Positions 23,201 to 35,200 of a stretch of DNA of 64,000 nucleotides are shown piece after piece. Both the position numbers and the translations under genes were made by a program. The notes under the pieces were generated by a model, which saw only the letters and a program-made list of their open reading frames with translations, ran no database searches and was not told where the DNA came from. Source of the DNA: Harmothoe impar (lineage: Eukaryota; Annelida; Polychaeta; Phyllodocida; Polynoidae); the NCBI GenBank assembly GCA_947462335.1, contig OX381705.1, positions 45,088,175 through 45,152,174 of the forward strand, written 5' to 3'. Position 1 is the first letter of the stretch. The number at the start of each line of letters is the position of its first letter.

Positions 23201-26200
23201 TATCTATATGAAGGAGAACACCATGTTCATGCCTATGAATATGTCTGTGTGTATGTTCATTTCAAAATTCAAGATTGCAACCATTCATTGAATGCCACCA
23301 TGCTTTCAATGTAATCTCGAATTGCAGTTGCAGTAATTTGATACTAATAAAAAAAAAATCTATTCTATTTTTCTTTCATCAACATTTGGCACCCCATAGG
23401 TTTAGGATGGCCACCATTCATTGAATGCCACAATGCTTTAAATGCAATCTTGAAATGTAGTTGCATTAATTTTATACTGTTAAAAAAATCCAATTTAGTT
23501 TTTTTTTTCATGAAGAGTTGGCACCCCATAGGTTCAAGATGGCCACCAGTCATTGAATGCCATAATGCTGCAGATATTCATTCAAAAATGACTAATAAAA
23601 TTTTCAAACTTGCTAAGTTGAGATATATGATGGATGAGTACACAGCCATTACTATATACAGACAAACTATCCTGCCTTTCGCTGATTACTGCTGTTTTTT
23701 GTTAGATTCAGCCACTAAAGATGTTGTGAGCTCGATACAGGTATTACAAAATCAGGCTCTAAGGATTTGTCTTAGATGTAAGATGAGAGATGAAACTGTG
23801 TTAGGTTTACATAAAAGGTGTGAAATCCCTCTGCTTTTAGACAGAAGGAAGGAACTTCTTACATCTCTTTTGTTCAGAATGTCTAAAAAGTTAAATTCTC
23901 AAAGAGGTCCTGTGAATACTAGGGCGAATAACAAATTTGTTTTTAAGCTGAAAAGACCAAGGACTGATTTTTACTTAAAGTCACCTTATTACAGAGGTGT
24001 CCTTTTATGGAATAAGCTGGAAGTAGAAGTTCAGTTCCAAGTAAAGAAAGAGTCATTCAAAAAATTAATTAAGGTAATATATGGAACAAACATGAAAGGT
24101 AAAAGGAGGGAATATTTAAACAGCCCTGAGTTCATAAATAGACAAAGAAGGAGAAGGGCTCGAATGGATGTTCTAGTAAATGCCTAGTCAGATGTGACAA
24201 TTATTCCATAGAAAGTATTATGGAAGTTCTTACTATGCAAAAACTATTCGGAAAAAATGTCGCTATTACATGTTGTAAATATTTCTATTTATTTTACATG
24301 AATCCACACATACAAATTCATTATCTAGATTGTATAAGATATCTAAGACTGCAGCTTGCAATGTATGTCTTTAGATTTTTCAAACTTTATCGTTCATTAT
24401 TCACTGTAAAACCCAGAGGATTGTTGTTATGAAAATCATAAATGAAGTAACAATAAAGCAATTCAAAAAAAAAAAAATGCTTAAATGCAATCTTGAATTG
24501 CAGTTGAATTAATTTGATTAAAAAAAAAAAACACTTTCCTTTTTTTCTTTCATGAACAGTTGGCACCCCATACATTCAAGATGGTTACCAGTCATTGCAT
24601 GCCACAATGCTTTAAAGGGTATCGCTACCTGTTCGATGATCTAGATATTCTATTGATTTCTGCATATAACTTAGTATAATATTAGTTCAATACATAAGGA
24701 ACTAGAAAAAGTAAAGAAAATGGCATGGTACAGTGCTCAATTCTTTGGGAAAGCCACTTGAAAAAGCTAGTTCTTAACTAAGCTAAAAGAGCATTTTTAT
24801 TTTGTGGTCAGATGACCATGTTCTTCTATTGCTATCTTCGAATCACTTTGGATTAGATTAGTTGGCAGAATAATCGAATAGAAAATGGAAAAAAAATTAC
24901 ATGTTGTGGTACTCATTTTTCTGTAATGCCCATTTAAAGAAAAAGTACTTCCTTTGTGAGGCAATCTAGCCCTATAGCCCATGCAATGGACATTGCTGCT
25001 TAAATACTCTCTATGTGAAAATTAGAATATAATGCAAGATTCCTTCCCCGCTTTATTTTACCCCCGCCCCCCCCCCCCCCCCACCAAAAAAAAAAGAATA
25101 ACCTTACCTTTTTTTGGGAAAAGGTCATGGCACCTTCTGGGATAGAACTCCGGATCTTCTGATTGCAAAGCAGGCATCATAACCACTACACTACAGATTC
25201 TGGTGGAGATCTGAAGAACTGTTGTGCTATTATTCCATACATCTCTTATTGACATATGCCACAAGAGGGCAGCACTAGCTACATAGTACAATGTTGTTTC
25301 TCTGACATCCACAGGGTTCCAGCACCTACTTTTGTAGCGATACCCTTTAAGTGCAATCACGAATTGTAGTTACATTAATCTGATACTAATAAAAAAACTA
25401 ATTTTTTTTTTTTTTTTAATTCATGAATAGTTGGCACCCCATATATCTAAGATGACTACCATTCATTGAATGCCCCGATGCTTGAAATGCAATCTCTTAT
25501 TGTAGTTGCATCAATTTAATGCTAATAAAAAAACAAATTCTCATCGATTTTTCTTTTATGAATAGTTGGCACCCCATAAGGTGGCTACCATTCATATTAA
25601 TGCAAATACAATGTGTTAAGTGCTATCATGAATTGAAGTTACAATTAATCTGATACTAAAAAAAAAATTCTATTTGATTTTTCTTTCATGAACAGTTGGC
25701 ACCCCATAAATTGAAAATGCACCCAGCACCCAGGTCAATAGCTATATACGGACAAGTGTACCTCCCCTGCCTGTTCTCCTTCAATGCAGAGTGAAGAGGG
25801 TGGGAGGGGGTGACCATCAACAGTGCATAAACACTTTGATTGGATGACAATGCAGTTTTTATATTACAACCCTAAATTTGTGCAACGAAAATCATCAAGA
25901 AATACTAAGTATTTTTTCCAAAGAATAGCTTTTCTAGAATGGCTCGATACTCAAACATCCTACTGCGAATAAAAAAAAGTCAAATTCTGATTCTAAACAC
26001 CTGAAAAGTGAGAAATGCTGGCGTTCACGGTTTATGTAGGAAATGTACTAAAAACACCAAAAATATGCATTAAAACCCTAATTTTCTCAAAAACTGTTCA
26101 GTAGGATTTTTTCTAACTGAGGTTCCAGTGTTTTCTACCCTCATATTACACATTGGCATAGAGAATATATTGGCACCTAGTCAGAATTTTGCCCTAGAAG

Positions 26201-29200
26201 CAATCTGTGAGGCAAAAAACAGCCAAAATGAGCCACTGGTCTGAAGTATAAAACTGGGCATCGATCACTATAGAGCTACAAAGAGAGAGAATCGATGTCC
26301 AGTAATAAAAGCTGTTTCAGGTTACCCCTCCCTACCTGGGATAACAGGCTCGTCCATTTTCTTTTTAAATATTACAATTTTAGGCCATTTTGGGCCTCAG
26401 CACCACACTTCGTCCGTCAATTTCTTGGTACTTAGTACAAGGCCTAGTAAGTAAAAAGGAGACGACCAAAAAGGTTAAATGTATAAATGGAATAGCAACT
26501 CCAGACACACAATGTTCTAGATTTCAGGTGCGCCAGGTTATTATCTGTATTACGGTAGGGATTGGAATCTAAGAGGACAGGTGGTGTCTGAGGTACCCAC
26601 GGGCCACCACTGAGCTAAACCTCGGGGGGGAGGTCAGGTGTTTCTGGTAACAGAAACAGGGTAGTCAACTCCAAGTTCCCCCTCTGCTTTGAGCATCGCA
26701 TTCTGGTGAAAATGCATGCATTTGGATGCATTAAAATGCCATAATCTCATGGATTTGAATAATAAATCATATTACTGGGATGCAGAACACACAATTTTGC
26801 ATTAAACTGGAGATATACCCACATTTAGCAAAGTTCCCCCTCTGCTTTGTGTCAACATTGCTGCGGTCCTTAAAGCACATGGCCTGCATACCTACAACAC
26901 TGTGGGGAGCAAGGAAAGGACAGGGGTCTGTACACAGGTAGCACAGGTAGCCAAGTGTAGCAGCCAGACTGGCCCACACTATCCTACCTGACGGTAGGAC
27001 TAGGACTCTGCTTGGAGACAAAGGTCAGTTGGTGCGCGTGGAGGTACCTGCAAAAGGGATTGGTAATTCCCATGCCCGAGAGGTAGGCCGGCAGGGGTGG
27101 CTAACCAGGATAGAACACACTGCTAAGTATATGTACTGTCACCAGGCTGTCTCTGTGTCATGGCCATTTCTCTATATCCGTACAGGACACTTCCTCCAGG
27201 CGTGCATCCTTGACATAATCTCCCATACCGTCCCCGCTCTCCCCAACTTTAGTCAATTTTCCCACAAAACAAATATCTTTATGCTTTCCGCATTTGATAT
27301 ATAAACAATGTTATAAAAAGTTATAAATCCAGTAAAAACGATAATCATTTGGGCCATGTTCTAATAGGCAGTTAACTGTTATTGTTAGAATTGCTCGGTC
27401 TGGCTATGAATCTAAGGAACATAGGCGAGGTACTAGGCCCAAGCACAGTATAATACAAGATGTACTTGCCTACCTGACCTTTACTAGGGCCAATATAGGT
27501 GCGTATGCACTACAACGTTCACTACGTCCCATTGATAAGGAGGGTCTCCTCCTATTAAACAATAACCCAAGTGACCGGATCGTCTGTGAGCGGTTCAATC
27601 CAGTTTGAGCGAAAGTAGATCTCCTTTTTACAGGGTACCCACACAAATTTCATTTTCAAATTCCATGTGTTTTCCCTGAGCCACGGCAGAATTTCCCTGT
27701 GCTGTTTGCTTTGGAACTGTCATTAATATTCATAATTGGGTAGTCTGTCAGGAGTCAACATTTTGAAAATCTAGAAGCCAAGTAGTGCATTCTCGTGCTT
27801 TTTAAGAATAGATCATACCACCACCACCACCACCATGGTTTCAAAATGTTTTTCCCTGTGTGCAAAAATATTTTTCCATGTGTTTTCCCTGTGTTTTGGA
27901 AACATTTTCAAATTCCATGTGTTTCCCTGACAGGGAATCGATTTTTCCACTTTCCCTGTTATTCCATGTTTTCCCTGTTTGTGGGTACCCTGTTTTTATA
28001 CAATTTATTCTCTGTCTACCGTTAAGGTTTCACTATGAAAAAAACACTTCTAATTCCGAGCACTTCTTCCTTCCTTTAGTACATTGTAGTTAGTACTACA
28101 GTTATATTTAAAATCGAGGTTAAAAGGAGTACCATAACACAGTAGAAAATGTATACTGGGTATAATAAAACCGTTGTCAAAACCACCTTATATAAAAGGC
28201 CCGCTAATCCATTAAAATATTCAATGATTTTCTCAAAGAGATTTAGATACCAGCAGCCAATACAGCTTATACAGAATACATCAGAAGGGGAACAGCTGTC
28301 ATATTCGGTAGCTGCGCAAACGATCGATGTCCATCTATCATAACTACCCTTTGCAACAACAAATACATATCATAGGTTCTGGGGCAGATCTGTTCTTTGG
28401 CCCACATACTGCGCCATAAATAGAACCCTATGACGCACTGCCTTTGGGGTAGGTTTCGTAGTAACTGACAATGATATAGGAGGGAAGTGTTATGTTGACC
28501 CTGGTATGCTCATTAGGTGTGAGACCACAGCACTAGTTCTGGTGTCAGTGTAGATAAGCCCATCATCACCCATTCACAATGCTACCAAAAAAAAGAGCAT
28601 TGCTCACCAAACTACATGCCCTATTGCCATGTATCTACGATTTGAATACCCGGTATCTCTCAATTTTGAGGCCTCATGATTATCCTATTATTTGTTCACA
28701 CGACTTTGTGTTATTCTCTATTTTGGACATTTTGAATTTCAACTGAGGTCTGAATTAGTAAGGTCTGACCCATGAACTAGCACGGCTATCTTAACATGAG
28801 GTTCATGTACAAAAGCTGAACAGCTAGTTTACACTTTATTAAATATACCCGGGTAGTTGAAAATGTACTAAGGTATCCTTTAGCAGTACTCTGCAAAAGA
28901 GATCCCATATGAAATAATTTGCTGTCAGTGTCGAATGAGCTCACTGGATATACACCAAAGAGCAAAGAATATTTTTTGATATACACATTAAAAGGGATCG
29001 GCATGATGCATGAGTAAAGCCCTGGCGGGTCACTCACGAAAGCTGCATTCAAGTATCATGAGCATTCATGTATTAAGAAGACAAAGAGCATACTAAGCAC
29101 TATGCGGACCTTAAAGGTTTAAATGTTCGTCAAACTGAAAAGAGTTACTAGTCATGGAATTCAAACCCTATTACATGTACCCTATTGTCATATTCTGTTT

Positions 29201-32200
29201 AATTTGTTGGTGTAACACTAGCTATTTTACAACAATCTTGCTAGACGGTACATTGCACCACCAACGCTCTCTGTTATGATATGATAATCACCAGTCGTGA
29301 GTTACCAACACTTAACACTTTTAAAAATACTCCTATTTACATGCAACCAAATGATAAACCGCTATCCAGGGCAAAAACCTGTATTTAGGGCAGATCAATT
29401 TTCAAAGTCAAGACAATTCATCACTGCTTGTAATTATTGTTCCATTCCTTCTACTTTTGACAATAGCAGTGTAAACCGTGAATTAGTCTGGATAAAAATC
29501 GTACAATCGTACAATCTTTGGGAGCATAGCATATCACCTGATAGGGATAAGGACAAAGGTGATTAAGTTTCACTGACATTAGTGCGAAATGGTGAAAAAA
29601 GTAGTGGGTAGGGATTTAGAAAAGGGGCCATAACCAGTGACGTCATTTTGTAAATGTTTCCTTGGTCTTGGTTGGAGTATAGGATGTTCTGGAAAATGAT
29701 CCGTTTAACATGGTCTCTGTCTCACTGTTGTTTACCCAAGGAGTTGTTGACTAAAAGTAAGTTTTATACCACGGCTTGAATATAAGTGTGTCAGGAGCAC
29801 ATCAGGTCCGTTTGTATGGTATCCAAAGAGTACAACCAAATGCCAACAATCTTGTCTTATGGAGACATGAAAACCCATACAGTAAATTCTCGCGTAGAAG
29901 CCGCAGCTTGTATGAGAGTCAGAACCCCAGTGCAGCTTACAGGATTCTCCCAATGTGGGGTTGCCGCTTATAAAAGGGTTTTGCCAGTATAGTACAGTAC
30001 TAAAGTCGCTATAATCAGAGCCCTGTGCGGTTTAAAGGATCTACCCAAACATACAGGTGTTTACCCCTGGCGCTTATACAAGACAGGCGCTTATCCGAGA
30101 TCTATATTTAGTGCTTAAGAAGTACTGTACTTCAAGAACCCCTTGCCCTGGTGCTTATACAAGACCGGCGCTTATTCAAAACCTGTCGCTTAAACGTGAC
30201 GGTGCGGTGGCAGTGCCAAGAATCATAATCTTCATAGCACAGGTTTCTAGATAGAGCGATAGACCTTCATATAAGGTTCAAGTTCACACATACGTTTACA
30301 TGTTTTACACATCGTTATCAGGTTCACTTTCAAATACATTTATCGAGCATGTATAAAAGGGTGACCTGGCTAAATAAAGCGAATAATATTTCTCCCACCA
30401 CCAGTTTATTTAAACAAGAACCGGAATATTTAAACAAGACTACCGGAATATTTTCCTAAAGTCAGGACAGTTTTTTCAACCCTAGTGCGCCTTCAGTAGC
30501 ACAATCTCCACTGTTAGATAATATCGGGACATCATTTGAAATCTTCAAATATCATCACTACATGTCTACGATGGCCCTAACTATCAAACACTGCCACCTG
30601 GTGTGTTTACAAGCAACTATTGCTAAAGTGGTAAGTGCTGCACCCTGGTGACATATGTCAGTACTGTGTTTACCCAAGCAGGTCTTGGTCAAACGCAATA
30701 TAAAACCAAGGTGAATGTTCTTTTCAGTTTTGTGAAATCATCATGGCACATCACCATCAATTCCACACGGCCATATGAGTCAGGCTACCTGTGGAGTCAA
30801 ATTGAAGACCTTAACTACCTAGTACTAATACTAGTACTAATCCTTGTACACATAGTAATTGGCATACAAAGTTCTGAACTTATACATGTATTTTACCAAT
30901 TTTTAGTATAAACACATAAATGTCATCCTACCTATAGCTCTGAGCTCCTCCTCCTCTAGAGTTAGCGTTGTCTCCTCCAGGATCAGCTCCTGCATCTCCT
31001 CGTCATCCGTCTCCTCATCTGGGGACGACACCACCGAGGAGGACGATGACTCGGCATCAGACTTGTCACCGTTATCCAGCACCGCCTCCTCCGTCGTCTC
31101 AACTTTTAGTACAATATAGCAATAGAAACACTCTTTTTACTTTCTAGAAACTAAGCTTTTATCTAAAATGTAAGCTGCATTCAACGTTTAAAGTATATAC
31201 TCGTCAGAGAAATATATGCAAGCAAAAAAGACATAATTTACCCCATTATGATAGGTTGGAAGAATCGGCTGAAAATTTAGCTTCTCTGATCAGAGTAGTG
31301 GCTGTTATTGAATCTGTGATTATAGGTAGATATATAAGTGATTATAACATAAGCGTAGAAAAGCGAAATTTTTATTTTGGCTACACCCTACTTTTCTCAT
31401 TCCCATTATTATATAATGTATCATAATGTGCAAAAAGACTACATCAAATATAATTCAGCAAGAAGTCAACAAAAATATCATATTTAATCATAATTAACTC
31501 ACCAGTAGGTAATCCTTTCCTGTCTACGATTTCTATGGTGGTTATCTGAACCTTCTCCTGGCGTTCTTCAAGACTCATATCACTAAGACTCTGCACAACT
31601 GTCCTCTCCTCAGGCTCCCAGCCCTCCTCCTCTCCGTCATTGTGGAAGGCTTCTCCGCCAACCTCAAAGGTCACTGGCTCCTCTTGGATGGTGCCCGGCT
31701 TCTGCTCCTGTTCCTTGACCCCGTCATGGAGTCGCATGGGTTGGAGTGGTGACTGCAGTTTGGGGATGGCGGCAGGCATGGGGGCTAGGTGGTTGGAGGC
31801 AGGCTGTACTGGCACTGCGGCCACAGGCTGTGGAACTGCCTCAACAGGTTGTGGGTGATGTGCTTGGGCTGGTGGTTGTTGGTCCACAACTTCAGGCACG
31901 GGTTGCTGTGGTTGCGGTGCGTATTGCTGGGGTACAGTGGTTGGAACAGTCTGGTGGGGTTGGGGTTGCGGATGGACAGTCACTTCTGCCACAACCTCCG
32001 TGGGCGGTACCACTACAGCCACAGCAGCAGCAGCAGCAGCAGCAACAGGGGCTACCTGCGGCACATCGGGCGGCGGGTGGACCTGAGCCTCTTCTTGCAG
32101 CACTGTCGGCTGGGGTGCATGTGGCGGCTGGGGCTGTTGTTCCATGGCTTGCTGTGGTGGCGGTGCCTCAGGGGTCTCCTCTGGGACCACTGCGGCTACA

Positions 32201-35200
32201 GCCTCCTCTGCTGGATCCTCTACATTGTTGGCTGCTGGCGGTGACTGGGCCTCCTCCTCGTCCACCTTCACCTCAGCCTGCTCCTCCACCACCTCCACTG
32301 TCTCAGGCTGCGGCTGCTGGACCTCTGGGGCTACTACAACTTCGGTTTGCTGACTGTCTTGTTGTTGCTCTTCCTGTTCCTTCTTTTCCTCGATTGGCTG
32401 CTGTTTTAATTTTTCCTGGGCCAACTCAGCCTCTCTTCTCTCTGCCGCCTTGGCAGCCTCTTGAGCTTTTCTGACGTGCTTTAGCTGAAGAGAAGAAGGT
32501 AGTAGATTAATGACCCGGTGAATCAGAAAACAAGCTGCGATTAGTGTTTTGTTTTTCACTTCCCTTCAATACTGATAACATATTCGTTGTTGAGCGCACC
32601 TACAACAAATACGACCACAAACCCACTAAAACCTACTATTTATATCGATATAAACAAAAATACTATTAAAAAGGATCCATTGGGTGTGGCTAGGACGTGG
32701 ATTAGGCTTATATGCAAGGTTTTATGGTGACACTGTCTCAGACTGACCTTGCGTTTAAGCTGGGTGACGACTCGTTGCACCTCCCAGAGCTGCTCCTCCT
32801 TATCGGCGGCGTTCTTCACCTTGCGGACGTCTTCGTGCAGCTGGTTCAGCAGCGACTCCTGTTTGTGCAGCTCCTCTTCTATGGCCGTGGGCGACTCGGG
32901 CAGCTCCAATGACCACCGGGATGACACCGGGCGTAACGGTGGAACATATCTGGAATCGGGCATGACTGTGTGAATTATACGGGATAAAGTTTTTTGGCAT
33001 AATTGGTAAAAGGGAGGACAGAAGACCAAACACTCTTCCTACCAGTCTATATCTTGTTTGGCTAATGATGACAAAGAATTTACAGTGTTGTAGAGCGTAG
33101 TCTTATTCCAACACAATACTTTATATTTAGTTTCCCGATAAAGTAATCTTCTAAATGAGGGTTGCCTTTTCTTTCTTCGCTCGATACATCAACATTTTAC
33201 ATACCTCTTGAGGACTGTGTCTCTGAAGAGAATCTTGGAGTAGGTGAAGAACACATTGAGGACACGATGTGAAATACGCATGGTGGGACTGAGGACTATA
33301 GACACATTCTGCAGACTCATTTTGTTGTGTGATTCCTGAAGAGTAAACGATTTATATGTGTTTTGGGATCAGACTTTACATAAAAATGATAGTTTTCTGT
33401 TATATGACATGCTATTTTTTTAAATAATGCTGCATGGACACCTCATGTAAAAGAAAATGAATAGCATTCCAATCATCCAAACTACAGTCTAAATAAACTA
33501 TGGTTATTGACTATAACACCAATAGGCATTACATACACTTGCCTGCTGATGCCAGTTTGCAGCAAGCATGTCTTTAATTTTGAGGGTTGAGAGTTCAAGC
33601 CTCTCTTGGAAATACCAGATAAAATGGGTCATAACCCACACACACCAGGTGGAGTTGAGTGTGCTTCTAAATGTTCTGAAAATGCCCACAGGGTAGCGCC
33701 ACTAGTCTATCCGATGCAATGTGTCTGTTAGATACTTCATAGGGCTATTTAACACAGCATAACTATATATACTGGTGGCTTTGTGCACGTTGGTAAATCG
33801 TTATAATTATGGGTGTTTATATCAAAATGCCTGAATGCTATATCTTTGAGAGGAATTACAAAATAGGGATTCTTCTCTATAAGGATAAACAGTAATCAGT
33901 GCTGAGACTAACCTTGGCAATAACATGAGTCATGTGGACGATCATCCAGGAGAGGAGGAGACGGTTGGGTGTCGGGAGCTGCTCGATGAGCTGTTGGAAT
34001 TGCTCAACTTTCTGCTTCACATTCTTCACAGCTGAAACAGATGTAAAACCACTTACACAGGGCATCAAAAAACTCTCTCTTGGTGACTACAGTACGTTTT
34101 GCGTAATGGAGGATTCTTATCAATAGCAGCATGTCAAGGATGGGAAAACTGTTCACGATAGTTTAACAATACTACCAAGTTTCGAAAAAAGGCCTTGTTC
34201 TACAATGTCATCTAACGCTAAACATTAAAATGTGCTTAACGGTTCAGTATTAACGTATTAAAGTACTCACTAGAAGCCTGCTCAAATTTGGGCATAAGGT
34301 CGGGGGTGAGCACTGGTTCGGGCAGGTCCCGGAGGAACTGCTTCAACAGCGAGGCGACGATCGGGGGCTCGTGTTCGTGAAGGTAGACCGGGAGCCCACG
34401 ATTGTATGCATCCTTCAGCGCCTGCACCTTGGATTTTACCCCCGATATTCGGTAGATACCCTCACACGATAAGCCTATATTGGAAACATGAGGATTCACT
34501 CGTCATTTGATAACATATTGACGGGATACGGGAGCTGTCTCATACATGTTTTGAGAGTGGCTGGTATACATATGTCATTTCATATCAAAGAGACCTACAG
34601 AACATGCTCTACAGAGATAAATAGAAAGGTAGAAAATATTGTTTGGTTCAAGAAAAATAGAATGGTGCCGTTATATATGATAAATGACATCCTTTAATTT
34701 AAATACATATTGTTGGTGTGTCCGAATAGAGAAAAAATGTATATTTTATTTCGGATTAAAAACTACAGTAGTGGGACCTTCATCATATGACCTCTGACGA
34801 CTAAAGGTATTGAGAGAATTACTCTTCCTGAAATACAACTTACCAAATTCCTCCACATAGTCGATGCATTCCCTGAAGACAGCAGGCAGCTGGACACCAT
34901 CGTGGCAGCGGCTCCTTTCTACGGCTGCTGCTAGTGGTACTCCGAATGCCAGCTTCACTTCTGTATTTCAAAAATAGTTCAACCAGTTACAAAACCATTT
35001 ATGGCTGATATTTTTAGGAACGTGTGCATGTAAAGGTTAATTCCTATCCCTATATCAAAGAAAGGAAAAGGCTCAGGAGGTTTAAGGCAACATTGACATA
35101 CGACATTATGGGTATTTGGTGGCTTCTGCCGCATTAGTATTCCCTGTTGTATGCTAGATGTCTAGACTTAGATCGTTTTTTGAGTGATGAAACCATGAGC

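Larger units (their letters stand above)
23255..25715. repeat. 130-135 bp tandem array, six monomers, interrupted twice
   Basis: Monomers are marked by TTGGCACCCCATA at 23386, 23518, 24560, 25431, 25566 and 25696. Each also has GCCACCATTCATTGAATGCC, AATGCTTTAAATGCAATC and an A-rich block before TTCTTTCATGAACAG. Spacing is 130-135 bp where uninterrupted. A LINE copy splits one monomer at AATGCT and a TTAA element splits the next at TTTAA, so both insertions post-date array formation. Confidence 0.9.
23127..26303. mobile_element. Candidate larger element bounded by ACTGGACATCGA inverted ends
   Basis: ACTGGACATCGA at 23127-23138 has an exact reverse complement at 26292-26303, and a one-mismatch direct copy at about 26252. 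The interval contains the complete 130-135 bp tandem array. This could be a transposon with an internal array, or a coincidence of a short word. No target duplication is evident and no transposase is coded. Confidence 0.3.
21340..30931 (-). other. RALBP1: RALBP1 9.6 kb intron, repeat-filled
   Basis: No RALBP1 coding sequence lies here. It holds a LINE-type tail (22392-22427), the 130-135 bp tandem array with two insertions (23255-25715), tRNA-like pieces (25139-25196, 26558-26622), a CAGGGTACCC-ended element (27631-27992) and GGCGCTTAT-type relics (29880-30215). The rest (21340-22390, 22428-23254, 28000-29879, 30216-30931) shows nothing I can name. Confidence 0.7.

Noticed and set aside
23450..23569. 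N-terminal 40 codons of the LINE ORF
   Set aside because: This part is array monomer sequence, so the apparent start is an accident of insertion.
31640..32474. Plus-strand ORFs up to 242 codons
   Set aside because: They are the antisense of the low-complexity RALBP1 exon, whose minus-strand frame is supported by splice sites and flanking homologous exons.
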